From Mycogone perniciosa (Eukaryota > Ascomycota > Sordariomycetes > Hypocreales > Hypocreaceae), in contig JAOALB010000109.1 in NCBI GenBank assembly GCA_025331125.1, positions 124,001-188,000 of the forward strand: DNA of 64,000 bases. The letters are read 5' to 3'. The translations under genes and the position numbers were made by a program. The notes beneath the pieces were generated by a model. That model did not search any database. It saw only the letters and a program-made list of their open reading frames with translations, and had not been told where the DNA came from. Shown here one piece after another: positions 23,485 through 34,703 of this stretch; positions within the stretch are counted from its first letter, which is position 1, and each line of letters opens with the position of its first letter.

Positions 23485-24370
23485 CAGGGCTGCATCCTGA
23501 TCAAACAAAGCAAATCTAGACCCTACATTTGACTGTTTGATAGAATTTCGATGCCATATTTGACTGTTTGACCAGATTTGATTTGATTTGATATATTTGA
23601 CTAGGTAATGCTATTCCTAATTCCTTGATGCCCTTATCCCTTAATTTCCTTGGTGTTAATACCGATTAAATTGCTTTACTTCTCCCCCTTGAAAGTAAAA
23701 TTCCCTTATAGTATAATTGCACCTTTTTTCTCTTTTTCGTAATACTAATTTATTGGGGATAAAGCAGCAACTACATTAAATTGCTGTTAGGATATCTTTA
23801 ATTATTTGATAACTATTAAAGTCAAAAAATAGAAAAAGAGATAACTTTAAAGGCATTTTCGAATTGCAATAAAATACTATAATAGGGAGATAAATTAAAA
23901 ATTAAGAGACGTATTGTATTAAGGGCAGATATATATGCAAATAAAGTTATATTATTAATATATTTATATAGCGATAACGCGTATAGTATCGCGATATGCA
24001 TAAAGCGGCGTTGCCAGGCCAGATTTATATTAAAGGCTAGCTGGCTATACAGTATATAGATTACAATAAGGGTATAGTTATATAGTAACTAATAGGAAAG
24101 CTTATATAATAGTATAATTTCTAAACATAACTATTATAAAAAGGTTATAGGTTTAATTCCCACTATAGGCTATATATATACATTTATTATTTTTTATATA
24201 TATCCGGGCCTGGAAAAATAATATTCCGAAGGAAAACTACCCTGAACTACTTGATTAAATAGGTTAAATATCAGGCCTTATACATTTGACTGTTTAATTA
24301 CTGGGAATAGCTTTATTTGTTTGTTTGTTTGATAGAATATTTGATGTGATTTGATCGGGATGCGGCCCTG
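23485..24370. mobile_element. hAT-type MITE with 8-bp target duplication
   Basis: The element is 886 bp. Terminal inverted repeats begin CAGGGC(T/C)GCATCC and extend about 21 bp with two mismatches, both C/T transitions. The 8-bp direct repeat CTCGCTAC flanks it (23477-23484 and 24371-24378). Both features are diagnostic of hAT transposons. Subterminal repeats TTTGACTGTTT and TTTGATTTGAT occur near both ends, as in transposase-binding regions. There is no transposase frame, so the element is non-autonomous. The middle is TA-rich, consistent with RIP. Confidence 0.9.
24143..24196 (+). other. RIP-mutated tRNA-like T arm with a pol III-type T run inside the MITE
   Basis: GGTTTAATTCC (24150-24160) equals the tRNA B box GGTTCGATTCC with its CpG changed to TpA. 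The flanking bases pair as a 5-bp T stem once two RIP-type changes are allowed, and a T6 run lies near 24190. The A box and acceptor stem are not clear, so this may be a tRNA-derived (SINE-like) remnant. Confidence 0.35.
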
Positions 24371-24386
24371 CTCGCTACTAACCGTG

Positions 24387-26746
24387 ATGAGCCCCTGGGA
24401 TTATACAATCTCCATGCACGAACATCACGTTTTTCGATACCGGCAGTATTTCCCGTCGATGTTCTAACGACCCCTGGTGGGACTTATCCAATGCCAACAA
24501 CTTCATCAACCTTCCGGGGACTGACGACGAAAAGGGAGGGGGAAAACGACTGACGATGGCACCATCATCTTGGAGCCCGCCCCAACAGGATGATTCGGTC
24601 AATGATCCCCCAACTAGCCTGGGTAGCGGCATAACACTGCACTATTGTCCCTTGGTTTCTACTGTGTGGTTGGCGGTGGCATCACACCCCTAATGGTTGC
24701 TGGTTTCACAGATCTTACCAAGGACTACGAAGGTACGAAGTCCTTCGTATATAATGTCTGTATTGAAGAGGTTTCTCTAACTATGGGTCTTTGCATGATG
24801 GGTCTTGGCGTTGAGTCTGTTCTTGCGTCACCAACAGCTATATTCCTTGGCAAATGCCCAGTCTGTCTAACCAGCGCTATTGTGGTTACCAGAACAACAC
24901 TTTGAGCTAGAATCTCACCTAATTTACAGTCTCATTTGGTTGCCCATGTTTTCCTGGGTATTGCAATCAGTCCATTGGAGTGCTTATCCTCGGCTGCCAT
25001 TGCTGAGATTTGCTTCTTGTATGAGCGTGCTTATCGGATTATTATATACCCTCTGATGCTTTTGGATGGGTAGAACTTAATCCCCCTGGCTAGTGCCGCA
25101 TGGTCAGCTTGTTTTGGCGTCGCGTCTTCTAGTATGTCCCAAAATGTCACTCCAATCGATTTTCCCATGCAGTCCCTGAGAAATCCAGAAGTGTTGACTC
25201 ATTTGTGTAACAGCATCTTTGCTATGATGGTGGGACTTGGCTTCACCGTCCTCTTTCTCTTTGTTCTCGAGATATTTTGGGACGGAACACAAACCAAGAA
25301 ACTGTCGGGCACCAGGTTTCCTCCGTCCTATCTCTTACCGTAACTTAGTGCCATCCCATCAACCTGCCGCATCCATTATCGACGGTGGCAAAAGCTTTCC
25401 AAAGACCGCAATTCCCCACTATCATAGAGGTCAATAAAGATCTCCATATTGGCTTTGCACCCAAGTCCGAGCGTCCATGCGGGGGACTATCATACTCCAA
25501 CCCAGCCACGGATGGGAACTGTGGTCTTGATGTTGCCAAATAGACGGAAACGCATCAGCTCGGAAATATTTTAGTGGGGTTCTCTGAGCCACCATCAGAT
25601 GTCCATATTGGCAAGGCTCAACGTGAAGAACAATCCACAAATCAAGGCCTTCATGCCTCATCTTCACTGGAGAAGGAGGAGACAAACAAGAACAAGCCAT
25701 CTATTCAGCTCCTGAATGACACCCACTCCGTGTCCAATCGTGGTTTCTCCATAGCCCCCCCCCCCTTTAGATAAGAATGCCATCAAGCAGTGAAACGCAT
25801 CGTATCACCATGCAGCCATAGCGCAACAGGCAGTGTTTCCAATGTCGATTATTTCTGAAAAGGGCTTGAACTTGGATGAAGAGAACGGTCCTGTCTCTAA
25901 CATATTCGTGCCTCCAATAATCTCGACCTATACCTAGAGGCTCTGTCAGCGGCCAACGCAGTCATTTATTCAACAACTAAAGTCCTACCAAGGCTGGCTC
26001 AATGACGATAGCTGGCTTAGGGTTACGGTCCGACCCGTTATCCTCTTTGAGTATCCCACAGTGTTATGATTGGCAACAATTTACGCGTGATCTATTTGAT
26101 GGCTGCTTGTGATTGCTGATAAAATGGTGATAATATACCGAGACCCAACTGGATGTAATTTTACTGCTCACCAGACAGGTCTCGTCTACATCTCCCTATT
26201 TATTGGCGGCATTCACGGCACTGCTGTGACCAGAAAAGCTAGCGATATTGCAGTAAGAGCTATGCTATAGCACGACGCAATGGAGGTCTCTATAAACCAG
26301 AGTTTCGTCTCGTTATGGCGACCTCTATCTGAATTGCCACACGTATAGGACTTATGGGCTTTGGCTGTTCAGCTCAGGAGGAGGACGCCAGCATAGTCCC
26401 AACAGCCTTCTTTGGAATAGTCTCTTTGGCTATTCTCTTGGATCGACGACATATATTACATTCTGTGCGGATAGGTATCGCGAATACGTTAGTGAGACGT
26501 AATTGACGTTTAACGTTACTTAAAATATACTGCACGGCTTGGTTTTTAGTCTCTTTGTATCAAAGTGGTCCGAAGATGGTCTTTATCTGGATTGGCACCA
26601 TTCAACTGATCCTCTGCCTATTCTCGATCCCCATTTACATCCTGGAAAAGAGGGCACGCGTATGGACAAAGAGACAGATGGAGAAGTTTCAAGAATCTCT
26701 TGCTATCTTAAATCTCTCCATTTACATAATGCACAAGACACTGTAG
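24387..26746 (+). pseudogene. MFS transporter, DHA1-like, heavily decayed
   Basis: Twelve-helix type drug:proton antiporter remnant. Blocks in order: DDGTIILEPAPT (about 24552-24590, typical hydrophilic N-terminus), GFYCVVGGGITPLMVAGFTD (24654-24715), ESVLASPTAIFLGK (about 24820), SNP-rich central loop (25434-25700), RPVILFEYPTVLW (about 26025-26070), TGLVYISLFIGGIHG (about 26178), YKPEFRLVMA (26300-26330), GLMGFGCSAQEEDASIVPTA (about 26350), and GTIQLILCLFSIPIYILEKR (about 26590-26655). The order and content match fungal DHA1 proteins. At least eight stops or frame changes separate the blocks, and a C11 run at 25755-25765 adds another likely shift. The 5' end lies 17 nt from the MITE. Confidence 0.8.
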
Positions 26747-26964
26747 TTTAGGTCTTAGTCCCTTTCCACCATCCCGCCGCAGAACGCAGATGTGACATAG
26801 GGACTTGTGTCAATGCCTATATTGAATGCGACAGTGACTAGAGAAGCGTACACCTAAACATGAACTTTTGGTGGTAATGAATATGAAGTATATACCTAAC
26901 CTTGCATGTGCAGGGCGGTGGTCCAGGCTAAAACACCGGGTTAACCTCCATTACGGAGTATAGC

Positions 26965-28998
26965 TTATTTGTTTCGCCTCTTGCCCCCTTGACTATTAGT
27001 CACAGCAACAATGTTACAACCGTCATCTTCAGGTAGACGCTTAAAATCGAGCTTCTCCCAACGCATGCAAAGACCAAGAAGAATGCAAACCACACCTGCC
27101 GCAACGATTATGTAGAATAGACGGGCAATCACACGCGTCATATTCTGTAGGACGGCATCCAGTATGATCGGGTCTTTCGTTTCGAAGACAGGTGACGCCA
27201 CCCCAGCCAACGCTTCGCGGATATCTTCCTCCTTGAAGCCAAAGGGCTGTAGCGCTGAGCTAAGGTATTGAAACCCGATGTTCTGGTATATACATCCTGC
27301 CAGACATAGCGACAATGCAGTGCCACCCAAAGAGGCGATGTTAAAGAGCGCTGCACCTGCAAGCCTAGCGTTGGAGTCGTGCAACGACGCGTTGGCAATA
27401 CTGTAACTATTAGTGTAGACCAAGCCGACACCGACTCCCAAAAAGGCCTCGAAGCCTAAGATAGCACCGTCGTGCGTGGCCGGGGTAATCTGGGCCATGA
27501 GCGTACCACTGACCACCATAAGACTGCCGGCGACAATATAGAATGGCGCGTAGTAACCGATCTTCGGCATCGCTATGCTGGACACTACAACCGAAATGAT
27601 GAAGACGCCGATGAAGGGAATAACGTGAACAGCTGCCTGGATCGGAGTAGTGCTGCGTGCGAAGGAGAAGAACAGAGGTAGGTAGTACAGCGAGACAGCA
27701 TAGCCCATACTAACGCAAGTGGCTGCCAGCGCCGCAAGCCCGGCTGTCCGGTGCTTTAGGGCGAGAACTGGGAAGGCCCGGAGTTGCGCAGTAGTGAGCA
27801 AGGCCAAGTACTGCTGTACAGTATAGACGATGAAGGTGATGCCCGTAACTACCCACACGGGGATGGCGGAGCTTGAGTTCCAGCTCCAAGTGGAGCCTGA
27901 TAAAAGCAGGGTTGTGGCAAAGAGGACGCTGAAGGCCATGTGCAGTATACCACCCACCCAGTCAACCTCCCGAAGGCTTTTTTGCAGAGAGGAACCATGA
28001 CGGGCGTTGTAATTTGGAAGCAGCAGGATGGCCACGCACATCAGGGCGCCAAGGAAGGGAATTATAATGTAGAATGCCTACCCTGAAGTTATTAATTTGC
28101 CCGAAGCTGATGTTGTACGATTTCCAATGCCCGAGGCACATGAAAGAAGAGAAATGAACCTACCCAGCGCCAGGTCGTCTGCTGATTCTCAGCAAAAGCA
28201 CCCCCGACGAAGGGGCCCAGGACAAGACCGACAGCCCAGCTCAGGCCAACCATGCCTGCAATGCGAGAAGCATCTGCGGGATCGTAGAAGAGAGAGACGA
28301 TATTCAAATTCCTACTGAGTGTCAGTAAGACTTCCCTGATAAACACAGGAGATCCGGTGGATTTGGACGCACAGTTGGTACACGCCAGTGTTTCCTACCG
28401 CAGTCAGCGCGCGCCCCACAATGATGACAACCATGCTATTTGCCGAGCCCGCCACGGCACAGGACACAATATACACAATGAAGAAGGCGACGACCGTGAT
28501 GCGGATGTTGCCCAGATCCAGGATGCAGCGTATAAGCGGCGTCGCTGCCACGCAACTGAGGGAGTAGCACAGCGCCACCCAGGGCAACGTTTCGACATGA
28601 CCGAAAGCCTCGTAGATCGGTGCCTGGATGTTGGCAATGTTACTCACGTCGTAGCCTAGATAGGAAATGTGAGCGGGCTTTGGCTCTCTATTATATCCAC
28701 CAACTTAGCGTGCAACATTCACCTGTGATCAGGGAAATCTGCAGCAATATTATATAAGGGGGCACTGACCATGTAGCAGCGTACACAAACATATATAAAT
28801 TACAAGGACCTTCCACCGCCACGGCGCGGTTCCCTTTCTCAACTCGTTCGGGTCGCTCTTTGCAGACGGAGGGATATTCTCGGCTTCATCTGCTGACAGT
28901 GGTACCTTGTCGGCAATCCTGTTATTAGCGAATATCGAATCATCTTTACGCAGGCAGCCATCTTGCTGGGGCTTATAGGCTGCATCCGAGTCCGTCAT
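26965..28998 (-). CDS. MFS efflux transporter, DHA2-like, intact, four exons
   Basis: Predicted plasma-membrane proton antiporter, 590 aa, with an N-terminal cytoplasmic tail of about 63 residues and probably 14 helices. Exons (minus): 28998-28770, 28655-28373, 28311-28164, 28077-26965. Introns of 114, 61 and 86 nt have donors GTCAGT, GTGCGT and GTAGGT and acceptors TAG; phases close exactly. Junctions recreate family text: LLHG-YDVSNIANIQAPIYEAFG, GNTGVYQ-LNLNIVS, and TTWRW-AFYIIIPFLGAL. Motif-C-like SWAVGLVLGPFVGGAFAE is present in the third exon. No lesion is seen, in contrast to the two dead MFS genes nearby. It is divergent from the transcription-factor-domain gene at 29783. The substrate is unknown; toxin or metabolite export is the usual role of such pumps. 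Confidence 0.9.
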
Positions 28999-29782
28999 TT
29001 TTGCATGAGCAAAGAGGCATTTGTGTAATCAATAAAGGCTATAATTATTAGAGTCGACAAACCTGAAGAGTTGTTTAAAGGTATGTAAGGTTCAAGGCTC
29101 TGGGTGCGATATTAGAAGAATATATAATTTTGTATCTCCAACCACTTCCTTATCACACCTGGCACCTACTCCGTACATAGTGTCAGACTGGAGATTTTAT
29201 CTCTTCTTCACATTTTTGTTGTTCACCAGCATTTGCTATTCTAGGTTAATAGCATTTGTTTAATACGTAGACTCGCCGTTGCAGGGGCAGACTAATATTA
29301 GTAGGCACTTCGTACATTAGTTCTCGTATCGCATCATGACTCAGCATGACATTAACTTGTTGGCAGTAAACCTATTTAGGAAAATGCTCGTGGGGCTTTA
29401 AGTCATAGCTCACGCATTCCCGCGTTATAAGCCACGATGGATTGCCATCCTTATTTATCCCTTTTCTCATCCTTCCTTAATACCGCGGCATGTTGACACC
29501 ATCAACCGGACTAATCAAACCATCTTCCTCATTTTGGGACCAAATCCCCGACTTCCTGACAAAGGCACAAGGCACCCTCCCTCAAGCATTTTCCCCTTAT
29601 TCTATTATCACCCCCAGCAGCGTCTTTCACCGTTTCGGGATCATGAACTGAACAGCGTGTAAGCCAAGAATTCATCTAGTGTGTTTTCTCTCGGAACTAA
29701 ATATTGGTACTAAAATGTACCTAAACAGAGACATTCGGTCTTTTCTTAAATCCCAAATATCACTGACCTCAGGCATCTCATC
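28999..29782. promoter_or_regulatory. Shared divergent promoter region between the MFS pump and the TF-domain gene
   Basis: 784 bp without a gene separate two divergently transcribed intact genes. A TATATATTC-like box lies near 29110 on the minus side. I cannot name any operator motif. Confidence 0.45.
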
Positions 29783-31565
29783 ATGTTTATCCAGTATACT
29801 GGGCCGAAGCTCAGCAAGGCGCAGAAGGAAAAGGTGCGCTCCGAGGTCATGTTCAAATACCGCAAGGAGCAAAGGCAGAATGCATGTAAGCATTCTATTT
29901 CCTATTAACAATAGTCGGATAGATAATGACTTGCGATGCGTGAAGCTGCTGAGGAGTCTGGCAAGCCAGTCATGAAGTATTTGCATCTGGGGAGGTAGGT
30001 CGCGCGAACCCAGCGTTTCGCTCGCAGTACCCCTGACATGATAACAGACTCCGACAGCTGGATCCGCCGTCTCCATACGGTGCCGTCGACCAGAGCATCG
30101 ACACGAAGACGTATTACGAATTCGTTTTTCGACATCAAAGCTGTACGTCATCTCTCTGTTTGCCTCATTCATTGTTCTCTGCCAATACGAGTTAGGCATA
30201 TCCTCTTCCCAGTACCATGAAACTTGGTAACTATCCCAATGCCTAACGGACAGTACCCTTTATACAGTTACAGCGTTCGTTGATGGCGGCTTCCTCTTGG
30301 TCGGCTACCATAAGCCTCCTGTCTACTGGCCAAATCTTGGCTACCCTGTCTGTGTTTCCGTCGGCCTGCTCATGACTTCTGCCACCATCGACGCATTTCG
30401 TGGCGTTAAGGTTCTGTACCCGCATCGTGAAGGGCAGGCGCTTCAGGAGCTGAGAAAGATGGTGGAGAATTCGAACCCACGATCCCATTCAGTCCAGGTA
30501 GTACCGGTGCTATCCATGGTCCTATTCAACGTGAGGAAGCTTTCCTATTGGCCCTACTTCTAGCACAAACCAACTATGGCTAAAATATGCATTTTTGATT
30601 AGGTGATTCGATGTAGTCCCCAGTCGACCATGCACCTCCTTGGGTTACAGACGTTGATACAAACGAAGGGCGGTATAAATACCATCAAGCCACGGGTAGC
30701 TCAGCAAATGACCTTAATGTCCGCCAAACCGTGTTTGCCTCCAGAGTAATGGAGCATTTTCCTGGTCAATTCAGCTAACAATTCGAATAACAGGGCTGAT
30801 TTGCTGCACTCTCTCTGCCTGAATCACCGCCTGATTTTAGGCAAACTAACCTTGCCGCATCCCTATGTCTCTACTTCGCAAAGAGAAGGAGAGTTCTTCC
30901 CAAGCTCGCCACTGCTGAAGTGCGATGGCAATAACTTTGAGGGAATAGCTCCCTATATCGATGCCCTTCAAGTCACCTCAGTGGCCGAGACACTTGAGAA
31001 AACCTTCATCACGATAAGATCATTATATGCGCAACAGAGCAATTCCAATACCTCAGTTACCACTGAAATGGAGGCTGCAGAGAAGTCCCCACTTACTCTT
31101 AATACACGCCCGCAACAGCGTCCCACTATTAACTTCAGCTGGGTCGACTCCGCCGTTGAAGCGATGAATTCAAGTGATATAGTTCCTCGAGCATGTGAAC
31201 TAGCGTCGTCTATCCTTTATCGGGCTGTGCAGAACATGGTAGGCCTTGAGGATGAGAGCCATGCCCGGGACATGCGCGCAATCTATGAATTAGTGAGATT
31301 TTACGGCCTAAAACCATGGATTGGCATGCCATATATTTACCTCTGGATGTTTGTTTCCCAAGATGCTTGGTATAGCGATGGATCACTGATGCCGAGCTAC
31401 AGTATTCTCATCGGAATGGGGTCTTCTTCTCTCCATGAAAGGCCTTTCTTCGCCTCCGAGCTCATTAGAGCCACGCTTAGCTTTGGGTCGTATCATGTTG
31501 AGGTGTTCCCTGGTGAGCGCCTATCTGACCAGGTGGCGAAGAGAACTCCGTTTCTTGCTAACTGA
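29783..31565 (+). CDS. Fungal-specific transcription-factor-domain protein without zinc cluster, six exons
   Basis: Proposed exons: 29783-29885, 29946-29994, 30048-30142, 30268-30530, 30603-30745, 30794-31565; phases close exactly to 474 aa. Splice support includes branch points TGAC (intron 2), GGCTAAAAT (intron 4) and GCTAAC (intron 5). The protein resembles the PF11951-type fungal TF domain: N-terminal FIQYTGPKLSKAQKEKVRSE (as in the FV-VTxP-S-...-RSHVM start of that family), a middle ATIDAFRG-ALQEL helix block, then MHLLGLQTLIQTKGGIN (the H-GL-LV-RGG motif), and ARDMRAIYELVRF near the end. No Zn2Cys6 CX2CX6C pattern is present, so it may act as a co-regulator. The first intron (60 nt, acceptor GAAG) is the least certain part. 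It may control the divergent pump. Confidence 0.72.
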
Positions 31566-31779
31566 AGATATCATAATAGTCTTCCTTGAAAACTTTCTTC
31601 ATCTTCGGCAGGCATTGGCTTCTCGCGCTCATAAGATAATAGATGTGGTCATTTGAATCGTTAGAAGTCTGTATAAAAGATTATAGTATTATCACAGCCG
31701 AAGTATCTTCACCTATTTAAACTTGTGAGAGGACCCTTGCGATATTCTAATCGGCTTTCTAAGCGACAGCCCGTAGAAC

Positions 31780-32240
31780 GGTTTGGATTTAGGCCTAACC
31801 TCATCTAGTGCGTGCTACCTTTGGTGATACACCCTTTGTCGGGGTAAAACACACACAAACCACACCCACACGAACTTATGAACAAGGTGTACGGCAGCAC
31901 GGCTGATAGAACCACGAAGCCGGAGATACTGATACACAAAGACACTGTGAATCATTTGATCGTGATGCCGGCAGCGAGAATGAACAATAACTGGCCCTCT
32001 AGCTCCTCAGTGGCCGTCGCAAGTAGGCTGGGGTCTGTGAATTGGAGGGGAAGAATGTTAATCTTTATTAAACCAAAGATTCTTGTCTCTATTTATAGCT
32101 AACGCTTAATACAGCTACTGCCTTCTTATGCAGTAGTTCTATATTAAGTAGGGTAGAGGAAAAAGAAATTTACGTGGGCTTTGGCATGTAGGTCAGTCTC
32201 GATACAATCCCAACCGGTACTCAATCATCAAGAAGCAGAT
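31780..32240. repeat. Diverged dispersed repeat, copy 2
   Basis: Homologous in the same orientation to 8130-8560, with shared blocks as described there. It lies just downstream of the TF-domain gene, whereas copy 1 lies at the start of the MCT pseudogene. Confidence 0.6.
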
Positions 32241-32322
32241 CGTGGCAATAGCTAGCCTTTGTTTATCATGATTCACCAAGGTTGGTGGCCGTGTATATTT
32301 GTTGTGCATCACAATATGTTTA

Positions 32323-32957
32323 CTATACTCTCGTGCAATCCAGGTGGGTATCTCCTAACAGACACGCCTGCTTTCCATTCACCAATAGAATTTGCCCAAC
32401 CGAACTGCCGAGCACCATCAAACAATTATGCCGACTGAGCCACATTATCAACTCCGGCGTTATCCTGGAGGTCCACTGGGAGGTGGAAAAGATAGACATG
32501 GTTAAAGCTATGACAAAACCTAGGAAACCCACGATGCTGCCGATATGCAGACAAGTGGAGATCGACGACGAGAAAGTCATCCTCGCTGCCTTCAACCTGG
32601 TCATAAGCCTTTACACATGCGTTGATATTTTTGACGAGGGAGATGGCATCCTTGGCAACCGTCAAATATGCAATAACGCTACGGACATTTGTGCGGTCAA
32701 GGCCTAGTGCGCGGAGTCAGCCGTGGATTTCTGTCTTGTATAATGCACTAGTCTTGATGTCAAAGCATGGTCCGCAATGATTCCAATGAATCTGACATGC
32801 CACCTACCAGATTAAGTATAGAGGAGCCAGTCAACAGAGCTGAGATGATCTTATCGTTGCATTCAAATGCCCGTCTAGGATTTCTCTTGCTAGTCAGATC
32901 AATACACAGCCTCCTGAAGTGGGGCATAGCCCTTACCATCTGCCATTGTCGAATCAA
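32323..32957 (-). other. Overlapping unassigned minus-strand frames
   Basis: Three open frames (32957-32760, 32665-32426, 32604-32323) have protein-like stretches, for example ISLVKNINACVKAYDQVEGS and a hydrophobic GSIVGFLGFVIALTMS, but no recognised domain and no continuous reading between them. They could be exons of a decayed gene. I cannot assign a function. Confidence 0.2.
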
Positions 32958-33098
32958 AATGAATATGATTCCATTTCATTTAGGTGATGCAAAAGACTAT
33001 ATATTAGGCGACGATGTTCTGAATCTCCATGGCAACTCACGTTAAACTTTATCAAAACCCGTTATAATCTCAGCAGCATTTCTGAATCCACGATCAAG

Positions 33099-33491
33099 AT
33101 GAATCGAATCACAATGGTGGCTGCATTGATAGCCGGTGCTCTTTTGGTGACACCTGTGGCCAATGCCCAGCAAGGTATTAAGCGGACCGATTTGCAGCAT
33201 CACGACATCAGTGTTCCCGGACGTGAGGCCGTCCAGGTACGGGTCGATTTTGAACCGGGAGCCTTCGTTGGCAGGCATACGCACCCTGGCGAAGAAGTCA
33301 TTTATGTTGTCGAGGGCTCTCTCGAATACCAAATCGACGGCAAGCCGCCTGTGACGCTCAAGGCTGGTGATGTCTTCTTTATCCCAGCAGGGGTGGTTCA
33401 TCAAGCGAGAAACGTCGGTAAGAGCACCGGAGCCGAGCTGGCTACCTATATTGTCAAAAAAGGGCTGCCACTTGTCCAGCCAGTCCACTAA
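33099..33491 (+). CDS. Secreted single-domain cupin, bacterial-like
   Basis: 130 aa, uninterrupted. The Sec-type signal peptide has basic n-region MNR, hydrophobic core 6-20 and an ANA-Q cleavage site after residue 23. Both cupin motifs are complete: G54-x5-H60-x-H62-x3-E66-x6-G73 and G90-x5-P96-x-G98-x2-H101-x3-N105, so the metal ligands His60, His62, Glu66 and His101 are all present. The architecture and wording (periplasmic-type leader, short cupin, C-terminal KKGLPL-Q-V) are those of Gram-negative quercetin-dioxygenase-like cupins rather than of typical fungal proteins. The start context ATCAAGATGA is acceptable for a fungus. There are no introns. It lies among fungal genes and 1.6 kb from the repeat block. 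Likely horizontally acquired; enzymatic role unknown. Confidence 0.9.
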   Translation: MNRITMVAALIAGALLVTPVANAQQGIKRTDLQHHDISVPGREAVQVRVDFEPGAFVGRHTHPGEEVIYVVEGSLEYQIDGKPPVTLKAGDVFFIPAGVVHQARNVGKSTGAELATYIVKKGLPLVQPVH

Positions 33492-34146
33492 GGATATATC
33501 AAATGTATTTTATTTTCATTCTTCGCTGCTGCCACCCACTTGCATAAGTTCTCGCTCCAAGCGACGCATATTGCTTGTATCTGCTGGATTTGAACACATG
33601 TCATCAAGCAGCTTCATAAGCGGTATACACGCAGTCCCGACTTAGGGCTAATTCGCTAATGCGCCATAGTTACCTGTTCTGCCAATTTTGATCCTTTCTT
33701 TTGGTCTCCATACAAAACTGTTCGGATATTCCTATTTAGGAATATGTGGCGAAGATGTGGAGGGCTAGGCACTTGCTATGATGAACCATCTACCACTGAG
33801 ATCTTGGAGCAATTATTGAAATCAGAAGTGCTATTTTGCTTTTTGGGGATAAAAACTCCAACCTGGTGGCACAAGAAGACTAGAAGCAAATAACATGATG
33901 GAGAGGAACCAATGCACCAGAATACATACATGAAACTCATAAGAGCACTGTCTAGCACGAAATGTTGCCCAGAGCCAAACTTCTTGCCATAGGAATCCTC
34001 AGCTGATCTGAACCAGTTTTGAAAGAACTGCTCATTCTGACCTGCATTGCCTAACAGGCATTTTTCTGTCTAGAATTTATTGAAACCCCTACGGCCCCGT
34101 TGGCCCTGCCCACCCCCTCTATCACCTTCCTTGCCTGCCTAGTCAC
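33492..34146. other. Intergenic stretch, no supported gene
   Basis: Only short frames without domains. No RNA gene or repeat recognised. Confidence 0.5.
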
Positions 34147-34703
34147 CTAAATATCCTTGCGCTGATTGTATGACTCGTCGTTGAGGTCAAGCAATGTGCT
34201 CGCTTGTCCTTCATCTGCCTTGCCCTCCCAGACGATTTTTTGATGGCTTGAGCTAGTATTTGTGACCCCATATCCATCTGCGCCGATCACGCAAAAGTGA
34301 GGCCTAGTGCATATGGGCCAGGTTTTGATTCCGTTTTTGTCGGTCATGTGCTGACCAGAAAATAGATCAATACCGATGAGGTCCTCGCCATGCCTGGTTG
34401 GCACACCTGGATGCCATGAAGGGAACTGTCTGACCTTAAGCATCTTCTCGATGTCCGGCCACACGTCTTTCTGGGTTGGATCATTTGTACTGCCGCAATA
34501 GAGCTTGGACTTACCCTTTGTGCCAGCAACTTCATAACACCAACATAATGGTCTGTGTCCCAATGCGTCACAACCCATGCATCCAGTTTAAACTCGTGTT
34601 TTTTGGCCCCATGTGCGTCATTTAGGTAGCGAGAAATGAATGCTAGTGCAAGCTTCCCTCCTACACCTACAGGTACCCCACCTTTTGGGTGCCTACTCAC
34701 CAA
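34147..34703 (-). pseudogene. Metallo-beta-lactamase-fold protein fragment
   Basis: The minus-strand frame contains LDAWVVTHWDTDHYVGVMKL, the HxDxDH metal-binding motif of fungal MBL-fold hydrolases, about 40 residues from its start. A GTAAGT donor at 34514 and CAG acceptor at 34471 define a 44-nt intron that joins the frame to KDVWPDIEKML and a C-terminal part ending at 34147, giving 170 aa in all. A frameshift is the alternative, since the intron is short and lacks a clear branch point. The later metal ligands and the usual N-terminal beta strands are missing. The first 17 or so codons overlap a repeat (34650-35107), so the fragment is probably 5'-truncated by a mobile element and begins in element sequence. 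Confidence 0.55.

Larger units (their letters stand above)
31566..33098. other. Stretch without a supported gene; contains repeat copy 2
   Basis: Apart from the dispersed repeat at 31780-32240 I find only unassigned short frames (see 32323-32957). The final 60 bases lead into the cupin gene. Confidence 0.4.

Noticed and set aside
29672..30199. 175-codon minus-strand frame
   Set aside because: It is antisense to exons 1-3 of the six-exon gene, whose phases and motifs are better supported.
30460..30485. tRNA B-box match (GGTTCGAATTC on the minus strand)
   Set aside because: Flanking bases do not form a T stem and the site is inside an exon of the transcription-factor-domain gene.
33042..33488. 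148-codon minus-strand frame
   Set aside because: Shadow of the cupin gene; the plus-strand reading has two complete cupin motifs and a signal peptide.
33099..33491. Bacterial contamination as explanation for the cupin
   Set aside because: The gene is embedded in continuous fungal sequence with a fungal start context; only read-level data could reopen this.
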